Position numbers and translations under genes: made by a program | Shown here: piece after piece, positions 34,026-41,767 of the stretch | How positions within the stretch are numbered: the stretch's first letter is position 1 | Layout: the number at the start of each line of letters is the position of its first letter | NCBI GenBank assembly: GCA_016218805.1 | Contig: JACRCW010000051.1 | Span: forward strand, 1-52,277 | Reading direction: 5' to 3' | DNA length: 52,277 bases | Source of the DNA: Deltaproteobacteria bacterium | GTDB taxonomy: Bacteria > Myxococcota > JACRCW01 | Notes under the pieces: generated by a model | Seen by the model: the letters and a program-made list of their open reading frames with translations, nothing else | What the model was told of the DNA's origin: nothing | Database searches by the model: none

Positions 34026-34730
34026 TTACCTGACGTTAATGGGCGCCGGTGCGCGGGTTTCCGGCTCCGGAGCAGCGTGGACCGCAGCTTCGCCGGGCGG
34101 GGAAAGTGCGGCAAATCCCGCATCCGGTGCGCTGTTCTGCCTGCGCCGCGCGAACCGCCGGTAAACCACCGCCAGCACCACGCCCAGCACCGCCACGCCC
34201 AGCGCCAGCTGCTGGTACTCCTTGATGCGGTCCAGGATGAACTCCAGGTTCTCGCCGAACTTGTAGCCCACCCAGATGAACAGCGGGACCGACAGGCAGG
34301 CGCCGAACCCGTCCGCCAGGATGAACTTGACCGGGCTCATGCGGGCCACGCCCGCCATCAGGAAACACGGCGCCCGCAACCCCGCCATGTGGCGGGCCAC
34401 CACAATGGTCAGGGGGCCGTGCTTGCGGAAGTGTTCGTTGAGGGCCGCCTGGCGTTGCGGGGTGAGGACCCGGGCGGCCCACGGCTTCTGCAGCGCCTTG
34501 GGACCCAGCCGGCGGCCCATGCTGAAGATGAGAAAATCCCCCACCAGGATGGACACGTACGCAAACCCGAACACCATGTAGGCGTTGGTCACCCCCTGCG
34601 CGCTCAGCAGGCCGCCAACCATCAACGGGATGTCCTCGGGCACCGGCAGGCCCAGCCCCGCCGCCAGCAGCACCGCCACGATGCCCGCGTACGCGAACTG
34701 CGCGATGAACGACTGCAGGAATTCCAGCAT
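34026..34730 (-). CDS. DedA-family inner-membrane protein
   Basis: Polytopic inner-membrane protein of the DedA (SNARE-associated / VTT) family, whose members support membrane energetics, lipid scrambling and polymyxin resistance. The region 'LAAGLGLPVPEDIPLMVGGL' matches the conserved amphipathic loop with its acidic residue, and 'EHFRKHGPLTIVVARHMAGL' followed by RAPCFLMAGVA matches the family core containing conserved Arg residues. 234 residues, with a Pro/Ala-rich tail after the last helix. ATG at 34730 is the natural start. The gene is divergent from the DUF2505-like gene. Confidence 0.9.
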   Translation of the reverse strand: MLEFLQSFIAQFAYAGIVAVLLAAGLGLPVPEDIPLMVGGLLSAQGVTNAYMVFGFAYVSILVGDFLIFSMGRRLGPKALQKPWAARVLTPQRQAALNEHFRKHGPLTIVVARHMAGLRAPCFLMAGVARMSPVKFILADGFGACLSVPLFIWVGYKFGENLEFILDRIKEYQQLALGVAVLGVVLAVVYRRFARRRQNSAPDAGFAALSPPGEAAVHAAPEPETRAPAPINVR

Positions 34731-34900
34731 CCTGGGACGGCCTGGGGGTGGCCCGCGGAAGGGCGGGTGGGGGAGGTGTTCGTTTAGCGGCGTTCGCGGG
34801 AGGTTGCCAGCGCCGGGGCCGCCGGGCGGCCGGGGGTGCCGCGGCGCGGCGCGGCGGAGGCTTGCACGCAGGCGGTAGCGCGTGGTTTCCCGCCGCCCCC

Positions 34901-35416
34901 ATGCGGTCGTTTGTGTTGCAGCAGGTGTTCCCCGTGCCCCCCGCTGAGGTGATGCAGGCGCAGCTGCACCCCGGGCTCAACGCATTCCTGCTCACGCGCG
35001 TCCCTGACCTGCTGGAGCGCACAGAGCTGTCCCGCACCACGCGCGGGGACGTGGTGGAACTGCGGACGCGCTGCGTGCCCGCGCCGCGGATCCCGGAGGT
35101 GGCCCGCGCCGTGGTTCGCCCGGAGCTGATCACCTGGGTGGAGGAGGCGCGCGTGGACCTGGTGCGCGGGCAGATCCGCGTGGACATCACGCCGGCGGGC
35201 TTCCGTGACATCTTCCGCTTCAAGGGCGCCATCCAGGTCACCGCCCAGGGGACCGGCAGCCTGCGGCGGGTGGAGGCCTCGGTGGAGATCCGGATGCTGT
35301 TTGTGGGTGGGCTCGTGGAGGATTACCTGGTCCAGGAGATCCGCCGGAACATGGCCGCTGAAGGTGACGCGCTCGTCGAGTTCGTCGTCCAGGGCCGCCA
35401 CCGCGCGGCGACCTGA
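34901..35416 (+). CDS. DUF2505-like (SRPBCC-fold) protein
   Basis: A soluble protein of 171 residues with the mixed helix-strand pattern of DUF2505 and other START/SRPBCC-like domains: 'VFPVPPAEVMQAQLHPGLNA', 'LRTRCVPAPRIPEVARAVV', 'GSLRRVEASVEIRMLFVGGL' and 'EDYLVQEIRRNMAAEG'. Such domains enclose a hydrophobic ligand pocket; the natural ligand is unknown. The ATG at 34901 was chosen as the beginning of the fold, and the in-frame region up to 34748 is low-complexity. The next gene starts with GTG only 2 bases after the stop, so the two form an operon. Confidence 0.65.
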   Translation: MRSFVLQQVFPVPPAEVMQAQLHPGLNAFLLTRVPDLLERTELSRTTRGDVVELRTRCVPAPRIPEVARAVVRPELITWVEEARVDLVRGQIRVDITPAGFRDIFRFKGAIQVTAQGTGSLRRVEASVEIRMLFVGGLVEDYLVQEIRRNMAAEGDALVEFVVQGRHRAAT

Positions 35417-35418
35417 CC

Positions 35419-36279
35419 GTGCCGCCGCCGGAGCGCGTCCTGCCCCCGTCTTCCCGCTCCCTGGCAAGCCTGCACGCGGACCTTTGGCGGTCAGCCCGCG
35501 CCGCCCCGGGGCTGGTGTTGGGCCTGCCGGTGCTGGTGGGCCTGCCGGGCCTGCTGCTGGACGCGCTGGGCCCCGCCGACCTGGCGGGGTACCTGGTTGC
35601 ACCTGGGTGGTTCATGGCCCAGCTGGTGGTGGGCGTGGCGGGTTGGCTTGCCTGGTGCTGGGCATCCGCCGCCATCCAGTTGGGGCTATTGGGGGCGGGG
35701 CGCTCCGGCGCGGTGGACGCCCGCGCTGCGCTGCGTGACGCTGCCCACCGCTACGACGCCGTCCTTGCCGTGTCATTGGCCTCCGGTGTCCTCATCCTGG
35801 CGGGCCTGCTGGCCCTGGTGGTGCCCGGCGTGCTGCTGCTGCTGCGGCTGTGGTTTGTGGTCCCGGTGGTGCTCACCACGGAGTTGACCACGTGGAACGC
35901 GCTGAAGGCCGCCGGAGGGGTCTACGCGCAGCGGCCGTGGCGGGTGCAGGGCGTGCTCACGGTGGTGGGCGTGGTCTACGGGCTCCCGGCGCTGCTGCTG
36001 CCGTACCTGGTGGAGAACCGGTGGCTGCACCTGCTCGCGTCGTTGCCGCAGCAGGCCGGCTACGGGCTGTTGGCCGCCGTCACGCTGCTGCTCCACGCGG
36101 AGCTGACGGGCATGGAGTTGGATGCGCCGGTGGGGGTTCGCGGCGGCCGGGCGGGAGGGGCCGGCGCGCTGCTGGTGCTGTCACTGCTGAGCGCCGGGTT
36201 CACCACCTGGGCAGGAGGGCACCTGGTCCGCAAGGCGTTGGGCGGCGTGACGTCCGCGTGGCCCGGCGGGGCGCGGTAG
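35419..36279 (+). CDS. Multi-pass membrane protein (GPDPase membrane-domain-like)
   Basis: A 286-residue integral membrane protein with about six helices. The central segment 'LALVVPGVLLLLRLWFVVPV' followed by 'LTTELTTWNALKAAGGVYA' resembles the conserved core of the membrane domain found in YciC- and glycerophosphodiester-phosphodiesterase-like membrane proteins. No catalytic domain is attached. The GTG at 35419 is 2 bases after the stop of the DUF2505-like gene, which suggests they act together. Function unknown. It is followed by the REP element next to the RAYT gene. Confidence 0.7.
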   Translation: MPPPERVLPPSSRSLASLHADLWRSARAAPGLVLGLPVLVGLPGLLLDALGPADLAGYLVAPGWFMAQLVVGVAGWLAWCWASAAIQLGLLGAGRSGAVDARAALRDAAHRYDAVLAVSLASGVLILAGLLALVVPGVLLLLRLWFVVPVVLTTELTTWNALKAAGGVYAQRPWRVQGVLTVVGVVYGLPALLLPYLVENRWLHLLASLPQQAGYGLLAAVTLLLHAELTGMELDAPVGVRGGRAGGAGALLVLSLLSAGFTTWAGGHLVRKALGGVTSAWPGGAR

Positions 36280-36314
36280 CAGGGCATTGGACAAGCCACG
36301 CAATGGACAAGCCA

Positions 36315-36356
36315 CGTCGGGAGGGCGAGGCTCCGGCGAGGCTCCTGCCGAGCCCC
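36315..36356. repeat. REP-type palindromic element, inverted left copy
   Basis: The unit contains CTCGCCGGAGCC-type complementary sequence when read on the minus strand, where it matches the copy at 36886-36957 including the duplicated GGAGCCTCGCC. It lies immediately upstream of the RAYT start codon (36358), in the opposite orientation to the right-hand copies. Such flanking inverted REP copies are the usual context of RAYT genes. Confidence 0.75.
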
Positions 36357-36357
36357 A

Positions 36358-36819
36358 ATGGTTACACCTCGAAGGCGTCATCCCGCTCACGGATGGGTAC
36401 AAGTCCCCGGCCAGCCGACCGTCATCTTCCTCACCGTGTGCACCCGCAACCGGCAACCATGGTTGCCAACCGAAGAGAATCACCAGTTGCTCCGCGCCGT
36501 CTGGGAGCAAGCAGACACCTGGCTCGTCGGACGGTACGTGGTGATGCCTGACCACGTGCACCTGTTCGCGGCGCCCCATCAGGGCCAGCACTCGCTCGAC
36601 GCTTGGGTGCGGTTCTGGAAATCGCAGTTCTCCAAGCGAAGCGGAATGCCCGGTCGATGGCAGACCGACCATTGGGACACAAGGTTGCGGGGTGGCGATT
36701 CCTACGCCCGCAAATGGGAATACGTCCGCAACAACCCGGTCCGGCACGGCCTCGCCGCCCAGCCCGAGGATTGGCCGTTCCAGGGCGAACTCAATGTCCT
36801 GCCGTGGCTGGCTCCGTGA
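36358..36819 (+). CDS. REP-associated tyrosine transposase (RAYT)
   Basis: Small HUH-type Y1 transposase. The N-terminus 'WVQVPGQPTVIFLTVCTRNR' and the HUH motif PDHVHLF (H66, H68) are typical of RAYT proteins. The catalytic Tyr lies in 'SYARKWEYVRNNPVRHGL' (Y116 or Y122), another family hallmark. At 153 residues it is full length with no frameshift, and therefore likely a domesticated enzyme that mobilises the REP elements on both sides rather than itself. Start ATG at 36358, two bases after the left REP. Confidence 0.9.
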   Translation: MVTPRRRHPAHGWVQVPGQPTVIFLTVCTRNRQPWLPTEENHQLLRAVWEQADTWLVGRYVVMPDHVHLFAAPHQGQHSLDAWVRFWKSQFSKRSGMPGRWQTDHWDTRLRGGDSYARKWEYVRNNPVRHGLAAQPEDWPFQGELNVLPWLAP

Positions 36820-37008
36820 GCGCACTTGGGCTCGGCAGGAGCCTCGCCCTCCCGACGGGGTTCCTCCCGACGGGGTTCCGTGGGTGACTCCGTGAGCGCA
36901 CTTGGGCTCGGCAGGAGCCTCGCCGGAGCCTCGCCCTCCCGACGGGATTCCGTGGCTGACTCCGTGAGCGCACTTGGGCTCGGCAGGAGCCTCGCCATCC
37001 CGACGGCG
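36811..37008. repeat. Tandem REP array (three right-hand units)
   Basis: Three units share CTCCGTGAGCGCACTTGGGC and continue into TCGGCAGGAGCCTCGCC, then CCCGACGG. The unit starts are 36811, 36886 and 36958. Each forms a GGCTC-GGCAG-GAGCC hairpin. The second has an extra 11-base GGAGCCTCGCC duplication, and an additional partial CTCCCGACGGGG copy lies at 36864-36875. The start of the first unit overlaps the end of the RAYT coding region by 9 bases. Confidence 0.85.
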
Positions 37009-37037
37009 TTCCTCGCCCGACGGGCCTCCGGCCCTTG

Positions 37038-37955
37038 TCAGGCCGCCTGGGGCGTCGTGTTGAACTCAGCCAGGTCCTGCTGCGGCGCGGACAGCGTGCG
37101 CCAGCCGCGGACCTTCGCCAGCTCGTTGAAGCGCTCCGTCAGATAGCCGGGAACGAACAGGCTGAAGGTGCGCGCCACGCGCGTGGGATCATTCAGCGTG
37201 TCAATCATCTGCTCGTAGGTTTCCTCGCCGTAGGCGTCCTTGAACGCGCTGGCCATCTCCGGCTTGTTGATCCACGCCACCGCACCGGCCCGGTCCGCCT
37301 CCGGGTGGAAGATGGTCCCGTCCACGCCGGGGCCGTAGTGGAAGCTCGTCAGCCCGCGGCCCTTGGACAGTCCGTCGCGGCTTTCGCGCGCCCACAGGCT
37401 GCCACGCAGTTCCCGCAGCCGGCGCTCATTGAGGTCCACCACCTCCCAGGAGCGGTGTTCAAACGCAAACAACCGGTCCCCAAACGCGCGGAGCAGGTAG
37501 CCCTGCTGGCCCTCCGCCGTGGGGTACTGCGGCATGATGCCGAACTTGCGCTTGTCCCGCGGCTGCAGCGTGCCCACGCCCAGGTGGTGGCTCACGATTT
37601 CAAACGAATGACACACGTTCAGCATGGACGCCGCACGCCCGGGACCGGACGCCTTGAGGTTGTCCTCCAGCACGCCGTCCACGAACTTACGGAACCCGGT
37701 GCACCACGGTTCCTCGTAGCCTTCAAATGGACTGCCCGGTCCGCCGCTGGAGAGCACCAGGTCGCTGTCAGCGGGCGGGAGCTCTCCCAGGTTTCGCGGC
37801 TGCACGTGCGCCAGGCTCACGGTCACACCGGGGTTGGTTTCCGTCACGCGCGTGGTGAACCGGCCCAACAGGTACTTGAAGCAGCGGATGCCCTGGTTGG
37901 GGTGGCCATTGTTCATGTCCACCAGGCACAGCTTGAGCGTTGTTTCCTTCGACAT
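37038..37955 (-). CDS. Class I glutamine amidotransferase-like protein
   Basis: The protein resembles the GMP-synthase-type GATase domain. 'DLVLSSGGPGSP' (residues 65-76) is the conserved oxyanion region, and the nucleophile Cys115 is in 'MLNVCHSFEIVSHHLGVG', a variant of the usual GICLGHQ elbow. Later 'LFAFEHRSWEVVDLN' may supply the catalytic His, although the canonical HxE pair is not clear. No synthetase domain is attached or nearby, so the amidotransferase acceptor is unknown or the protein is an inactive/variant GATase. 305 residues; ATG at 37955. Divergent from the S8 protease gene. Confidence 0.75.
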   Translation of the reverse strand: MSKETTLKLCLVDMNNGHPNQGIRCFKYLLGRFTTRVTETNPGVTVSLAHVQPRNLGELPPADSDLVLSSGGPGSPFEGYEEPWCTGFRKFVDGVLEDNLKASGPGRAASMLNVCHSFEIVSHHLGVGTLQPRDKRKFGIMPQYPTAEGQQGYLLRAFGDRLFAFEHRSWEVVDLNERRLRELRGSLWARESRDGLSKGRGLTSFHYGPGVDGTIFHPEADRAGAVAWINKPEMASAFKDAYGEETYEQMIDTLNDPTRVARTFSLFVPGYLTERFNELAKVRGWRTLSAPQQDLAEFNTTPQAA

Positions 37956-38060
37956 GGTCCGGCCGGTCCTAGTACACGCCACCGCGCTTGTCTTCCCCGC
38001 CCGCACTGCCTATGGGCCGCGCCTCCATGACACCGGGTGGGACGCTGGACGAGGAGAAGC

Positions 38061-39200
38061 ATGGGACACGTGGACCCCGCGGACGTGCTGCCGCTGATGG
38101 ACCGCATGGGTGCCGACGGGCGCTACACCGGGCGCGGCATCACCATGGCGTTCCTGGATTCCGGGTTCTTTGCGCACGCGGACCTGGTCAGCCCGCGCAA
38201 GCGCATCCGCGCCTACCAGGACATCATGAGCGGCAAGAGCGGCCTGGAGCACCTGCACGACACCACCGACCCCAGCGCGTGGCACGGCATGATGTCCACC
38301 GTGGTGGCCGCGGGCAACGGCGCGCTGTCTGACGGGCGCTTCCGCGGCCTGGCCCCGGACGCGGAGCTGGTGCTGGTGAAAGTGGGCAGCATGGCGCGCG
38401 TCCGCCATGACGACATTGCGCGCGGCGTGGAGTGGGTGCTCACACACCGCCAGAAGTACGACATCCGCATCCTGAACATTTCGTGCGGCGGTGACTACGA
38501 GGCCAGCTACCTGACGGACATCCTCAGCCGCATGACGGAAGCCTGCATCCGCGAAGGCATCGTCGTGGTGGTGGCGGTGGGCAACGCGGGGCACCTGCCC
38601 GGTCACCCGGTGCTGCCGCCCGCCAGCGTTCCCGCCGTCATCAGCGTGGGCGGCGTGGATGACGCGGGCAACCCCAAGTACGGCCGCCGGACCAGCTACA
38701 ACCACTCCTACGGGCCCACGGTGGACGGGCTTCAGAAGCCCGAGGTGGTGGCGCTGGCGGATTGGATTGCCGCGCCCATCCTGCCGGGCACGCCCACCAA
38801 GGCGCAGGCCGAGTTCCTCAAGAAGCTGGACCACACCGCGGACAAGAACCTGGCGCGCGTTATTGGCGAGCACCCGGGCCTGGACTCCTCGCTGGATGAA
38901 GCGCTGCACCGCCCGCCCTACCTGCTGCGGCAGATCATCTGGGGCCGCCTGCGCGACCAGCACGTCATCAACGAGCACTACAAGAAGGTGGACGGCACCA
39001 GCTTTGCCGCGCCCATTGTCAGCAGCGTGGTGGCGCAGATGCTGGAAGCCAACCCGGACCTCACCCCGCAACAGTGCAAGCGCATCCTCATCAAGACGGC
39101 GGTGCGGCTGCACAACGTGGAGGTGGACCGCCAGGGTTGGGGTGAAGTGAAAGCGCGCCCCGCGGTGGAGCACGCTCTGTCCCTGAAGCACGCGAGGTGA
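38061..39200 (+). CDS. Intracellular-type subtilisin-like serine protease (S8)
   Basis: S8 peptidase of 379 residues without a signal peptide, so likely cytosolic. Catalytic triad: D33 (AFLDSGFF), H75 (AWHGMMS) and S314 (GTSFAAPIVSS), with the oxyanion Asn in VAVGNAGHLPG. Between the third catalytic region and Ser314 is an insertion of about 60 residues (KAQAEFLKKLDHTADKNLAR and onward) that is not usual in minimal subtilisins. The ATG at 38061 was chosen because GAGGAG at 38051-38056 sits at the right distance. The stop overlaps the GTG of the next gene. Its substrate is not known. Confidence 0.88.
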   Translation: MGHVDPADVLPLMDRMGADGRYTGRGITMAFLDSGFFAHADLVSPRKRIRAYQDIMSGKSGLEHLHDTTDPSAWHGMMSTVVAAGNGALSDGRFRGLAPDAELVLVKVGSMARVRHDDIARGVEWVLTHRQKYDIRILNISCGGDYEASYLTDILSRMTEACIREGIVVVVAVGNAGHLPGHPVLPPASVPAVISVGGVDDAGNPKYGRRTSYNHSYGPTVDGLQKPEVVALADWIAAPILPGTPTKAQAEFLKKLDHTADKNLARVIGEHPGLDSSLDEALHRPPYLLRQIIWGRLRDQHVINEHYKKVDGTSFAAPIVSSVVAQMLEANPDLTPQQCKRILIKTAVRLHNVEVDRQGWGEVKARPAVEHALSLKHAR

Positions 39201-40732
39201 GCATGCGCCGGTTGCGCGGGGTGGTGTTGGGTGTGACGTGGATGGTGGCGGGCTGCACCGGCCGCACCGGAACCGATGCGGGCACCACCACCACCGACGC
39301 GGGGCGGGCCGATGCCGGTCTTTCCGACGCGGGCGGACAGGACGGCGGGCGGACCGGGACGTTTGCGGACCTGCGTGACGGGTACTGCACCCGCGCGGCC
39401 GCACTGTGGTGCGCCTCCATGGCGGAATGCGGGTGCGTGGCGCCGGAAGGCGGGGCGCTGTCCGTCACGGCCTGTGAAACCTTCCTGCTCCAGCGCTGCC
39501 AGTCCGGCATGGCGGACGTGGGGGCGCGGGTGGAGGCGGGCGCGCTGGTGGTGCTGCCGGATTTCATTGAGGCGTGCCTGGCGGCCAGCGCGCGCTCCAT
39601 GGGCCGCTGCGAACCCCCGCGCGACGACACCACGCGCGTCCCGTGCGCCTCCATGGTGGCCGCACCGGTGGAGCTGGGCGGCACTTGCACGGGGAGCATC
39701 TGCGCGCGCGGCGCCGGTTTCTGTGACGAGACCCATACCTGCACGGCGCTGCCCGCGGCAGGGCAGCCGTGCACCAGCGCGTGCGCGGCGGGCGCGCGTT
39801 GCGCGGAGGGCACCTGCCGCGCGCTGCTGGGGCCGGACGGCGGCTGTGCGGATGACCACGCGTGCGCGGACCACCAGCGCTGCGTGCATGCCCGCTGCAC
39901 GGCCCTGGCGCCGCCTGGTGCCGCGTGCGCGGCTGATGAAAGCTGCGCCGCGGCGCTGCGCTGCCGGGGCGGTCATTGCGAGGTGCCCGACGGGGGATGC
40001 TCTGTCAGCGACGAGCCCTGCGCGAACCTGGCCACGTGCGCCGTGCCGCAGACGCGGCGGTGCGCCACGCCGGGCGGCGAGGACGCAGGCTGCGCGCAGG
40101 ACCAGGAATGCACCGGCGGCCTGTTCTGCGAATACGACGGCGGCCGGTGTCATTCACTGCCGGCGGACGGGGCGCCGTGCGGCAACGGTGTGTGGTGCCG
40201 CAACGGGCTGGGGTGCGGGATGGAGACGGGCCGGTGCGCGGCGCTCCCCGGTGACGGCGGGGCGTGCGCGCTGGGCGTGCTGGGGCCGTTCCTGTGCGCG
40301 GAGGGACTGGCGTGCCGGGAGACGGGCAGTTGCGGCGCATTCCCTGAAGACGGCGAAGCGTGCGCCATCCCCAACACGTGTGCGCCCGGCCTGGGGTGTG
40401 ACTTCACGGCCAACGGGAGCGTGTGCGCGCAGCGCCGCCCCGCGGGTGGTGCGTGCCAGAACGACCAGGTCTGCCAGGATGGGCTGTTCTGTGACTTCCA
40501 CGTCGGGACGTGTGCCGCGCTGCGCGGGGTGGGAGCGCCGTGTTCGTCCGGGAATGAGTGCGGTTCCGGGTTGACCTGCACGGTGGATGTGCCGGGCAAC
40601 CCGCATTGCCTGCCCATCCCGGGTCTGGCGGAGCCGTGCCTGTTTGACTGCGCCCCCGGGTTGTACTGCCGCAGCGTTCCCGGTGACGGCGTGTGCCTGG
40701 CGCCCATCTGCCGCGCGGTGCTGGGCGGATGA
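39197..40732 (+). CDS. Cys-rich lipoprotein with Dickkopf-like repeats
   Basis: The N-terminus is a lipoprotein signal ending in WMVAGC (Cys20), then a Thr/Asp/Gly-rich linker. From about residue 165 onward the protein is a long series of Cys-rich units of the type 'C....C..G..C....C..L..G..C', comparable to Dickkopf-like repeats seen in many myxobacterial surface lipoproteins. The repeats are probably disulfide-linked and act in adhesion or ligand binding. Start GTG at 39197 overlaps the S8 stop as GTGA; an ATG at 39203 is an alternative. 511 residues. Confidence 0.78.
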   Translation: MSMRRLRGVVLGVTWMVAGCTGRTGTDAGTTTTDAGRADAGLSDAGGQDGGRTGTFADLRDGYCTRAAALWCASMAECGCVAPEGGALSVTACETFLLQRCQSGMADVGARVEAGALVVLPDFIEACLAASARSMGRCEPPRDDTTRVPCASMVAAPVELGGTCTGSICARGAGFCDETHTCTALPAAGQPCTSACAAGARCAEGTCRALLGPDGGCADDHACADHQRCVHARCTALAPPGAACAADESCAAALRCRGGHCEVPDGGCSVSDEPCANLATCAVPQTRRCATPGGEDAGCAQDQECTGGLFCEYDGGRCHSLPADGAPCGNGVWCRNGLGCGMETGRCAALPGDGGACALGVLGPFLCAEGLACRETGSCGAFPEDGEACAIPNTCAPGLGCDFTANGSVCAQRRPAGGACQNDQVCQDGLFCDFHVGTCAALRGVGAPCSSGNECGSGLTCTVDVPGNPHCLPIPGLAEPCLFDCAPGLYCRSVPGDGVCLAPICRAVLGG

Positions 40733-40742
40733 GCCACCCGCC

Positions 40743-41579
40743 TCAGTCCCCCGGCAGGTGGAGGCTGAACGCGGGCCGGTAGGGGTCGCTCGCCGGGCCG
40801 GTGGCGGGCGGGAGCAGGCTGTCCAAGAGGACCGCGGTGAACGGTGCCACCGGTTGCACCAGGCCCAGCAAGCCCAGCAGCGCCGCGCACCCCGCGAGGA
40901 ACGCCGCGATGGGAGCGGCGAACACAGCCACGACGCCGCCCCACAGCACCCCTTGCGCTGCGCGCGTGACGGGGTCCACACCGGCCGAGGCGCCGTACAG
41001 GATGGTCATGCTGACGCCGGTGGCCACCGCCGCCGCGCCCGCCGCCACCACCGCGGCACCCAGCCCCGCCAGCGCGTGAACCAACGCGTCGGCGGCCAGC
41101 GCCATGGAGCCCAGGCGGATGCGCGAGGCGGGACGCAGGCGCGCCTGGGGCGGGAAGGGCACCAGGTAGGGCGCGAACACGCGCAGCGGGACGTACACCC
41201 CCAGGCCCATCACCGCGCCCACCGGCAACGCCGCCAGCAGCGCCAGCAGCCCCACGCACGCGGCGCCGGACTGGAAGCCCGTGGCCACCAGCAGCAGGCC
41301 CCCCGCGGCAAGGGCCGCGGCGGTCCCCAACCCGCAGCCCAGCAATCCCGAGGCGCTGGGGCACGTCATGCCCAGTCCGAGCGCCGCCAGGCGCACCAGG
41401 GGTCCCGTCGTTGTCTCGTCGCGCGGCGGCGGCGGCGGTGGTGGCGGAAGGATCGGCGCGTCGTCGTCGCCGTCATCGTGGGATGGACCGGCGTGGTCCG
41501 GACCCACCTCTTCGTCGTCCAGCGGCACCGCGCCCACCGGCGCCGCGCACAGCACCACCGTCAAGTACCAGGCCCCCAT
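40743..41579 (-). CDS. Multi-pass membrane protein, hypothetical
   Basis: The product of 278 residues has a signal-like N-terminus (YLTVVLCAAPVGA), an acidic linker with a Pro run, and then five or six hydrophobic helices rich in Gly and Ala (e.g. 'GLGTAAALAAGGLLLVATGF', 'LVHALAGLGAAVVAAGAAAV'). It matches no family I know. The ATG at 41579 is preferred because it precedes the signal-like segment; the open frame to 41672 is poor. Transcription is minus strand, downstream of the cobalamin operon after a 188-base gap, and convergent with the Cys-rich lipoprotein gene. Confidence 0.6.
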   Translation of the reverse strand: MGAWYLTVVLCAAPVGAVPLDDEEVGPDHAGPSHDDGDDDAPILPPPPPPPPRDETTTGPLVRLAALGLGMTCPSASGLLGCGLGTAAALAAGGLLLVATGFQSGAACVGLLALLAALPVGAVMGLGVYVPLRVFAPYLVPFPPQARLRPASRIRLGSMALAADALVHALAGLGAAVVAAGAAAVATGVSMTILYGASAGVDPVTRAAQGVLWGGVVAVFAAPIAAFLAGCAALLGLLGLVQPVAPFTAVLLDSLLPPATGPASDPYRPAFSLHLPGD

Positions 41580-41767
41580 CCCCGCCCCCTCACAGAACGC
41601 CGATCTTCTGCCCCGTCCGCGTGGCGCTGCCGTTGTCGTCGGCAAGCACCTCCACGCGGCTGGCCTCCGCACCCTGCGGATGGTGCCTGCGCCACGGGGA
41701 TGCGGGCAAGCGGTGCGGGGCGCGCGGCGCGGTTCCTCACCGCACCGCGCGGCCCGTCAGGCCTGCG

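Noticed and set aside
36702..36998. Small minus-strand ORF with repeated GEAPA-type peptides
   Set aside because: It is a translation of the REP units, a known artefact of such repeats, and has no independent support.
36811..37008. Possible CRISPR array
   Set aside because: Only three units of unequal spacing, palindromic and adjacent to a RAYT gene; these are REP elements and no cas gene is present.
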